NCBI GenBank assembly: GCA_902768435.1
Contig: CACXLJ010000003.1
Span: 41,942 to 105,941 of the forward strand
From: an uncultured Bacteroidales bacterium
GTDB lineage: Bacteria; Bacteroidota; Bacteroidia; Bacteroidales; Muribaculaceae
Length of the DNA stretch: 64,000 nucleotides
Direction: 5' to 3'
The first letter of the stretch is position 1. Each line of letters begins with the position of its first letter. Under the pieces are notes generated by a model. It saw only the letters and a list, made by a program, of their open reading frames with translations, was not told where the DNA came from and did no database searches. Positions 63,999 through 64,000 of this stretch are shown here, in pieces. The translations under genes were made by a program, and so were the position numbers.

Positions 63999-64000
63999 TC

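Overview
The window reads as a piece of a Bacteroidales chromosome (gut Bacteroidetes; Muribaculaceae- or Prevotella-like is my guess, not proven). The evidence is: promoters of the Bacteroidetes type (TAnnTTTG at -7, TTG/TTTG about 20 bp upstream) before many genes, a DUF5683 protein behind parAB, a long signal peptidase I, a membrane-anchored winged-helix regulator beside a TonB receptor, and several secreted proteins ending in a Por-sorting-like tail. Most genes are ordinary housekeeping genes in the standard code. No phage, insertion sequence, rRNA or CRISPR array was seen.

Layout. 1-4.8 kb (minus): dtd (partial), uvrC, apt, mnmG, ybeY, with a consensus parS site between apt and mnmG. 5.2-8 kb (plus): NfeD/SPFH membrane pair and a guanine deaminase, then a tRNA with anticodon CAU. 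8.4-12.8 kb: coiled-coil secreted protein, PhzF-like enzyme, C26 amidotransferase, NhaC antiporter. 12.8-15.6 kb (minus): TonB-dependent receptor and a ToxR-like regulator, separated by three heptamers spaced exactly 11 bp. 15.7-19.6 kb (minus): GH3-like protein, small membrane protein and LtaS-like phosphotransferase in one run. 19.8-21.2 kb: secreted beta-helix protein. 21.4-26.7 kb (plus): rnhB, yceD-rpmF, fabH, era, der, with an unannotated minus-strand small-RNA candidate between rnhB and yceD. 27.6-29.7 kb: lepB and a WbqC-family gene.

30-37 kb holds a 2289-residue secreted multi-repeat protein. 37.4-43 kb carries a C_GCAxxG_C_C protein, deoC, a MazG-like pyrophosphohydrolase, aroK, a viroplasmin/RNase H gene, a hypothetical, and a glycosyltransferase. 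43-51.5 kb (minus) is a five-gene run: three tandem M6-type metalloproteases with C-terminal dockerin pairs, a radical SAM protein and an LD-carboxypeptidase. 51.8-57.1 kb (plus): parA, parB, DUF5683, MltD-like transglycosylase and a VanX-type dipeptidase. The window ends with a 1984-residue secreted protein preceded by five 16-bp tandem repeats.

Connections. ParB encoded at 52.6 kb should bind the parS at 2.46 kb, which suggests an origin-proximal location. MltD, the VanX-type dipeptidase and the LD-carboxypeptidase all act on peptidoglycan. The beta-helix protein and the two giant proteins share a nearly identical C-terminal tail of about 40 residues and are probably exported by one route. 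The most promising leads are the TonB/regulator operator, the small-RNA candidate at 22.1-22.3 kb, the dockerin-protease array, and the shared sorting tail.
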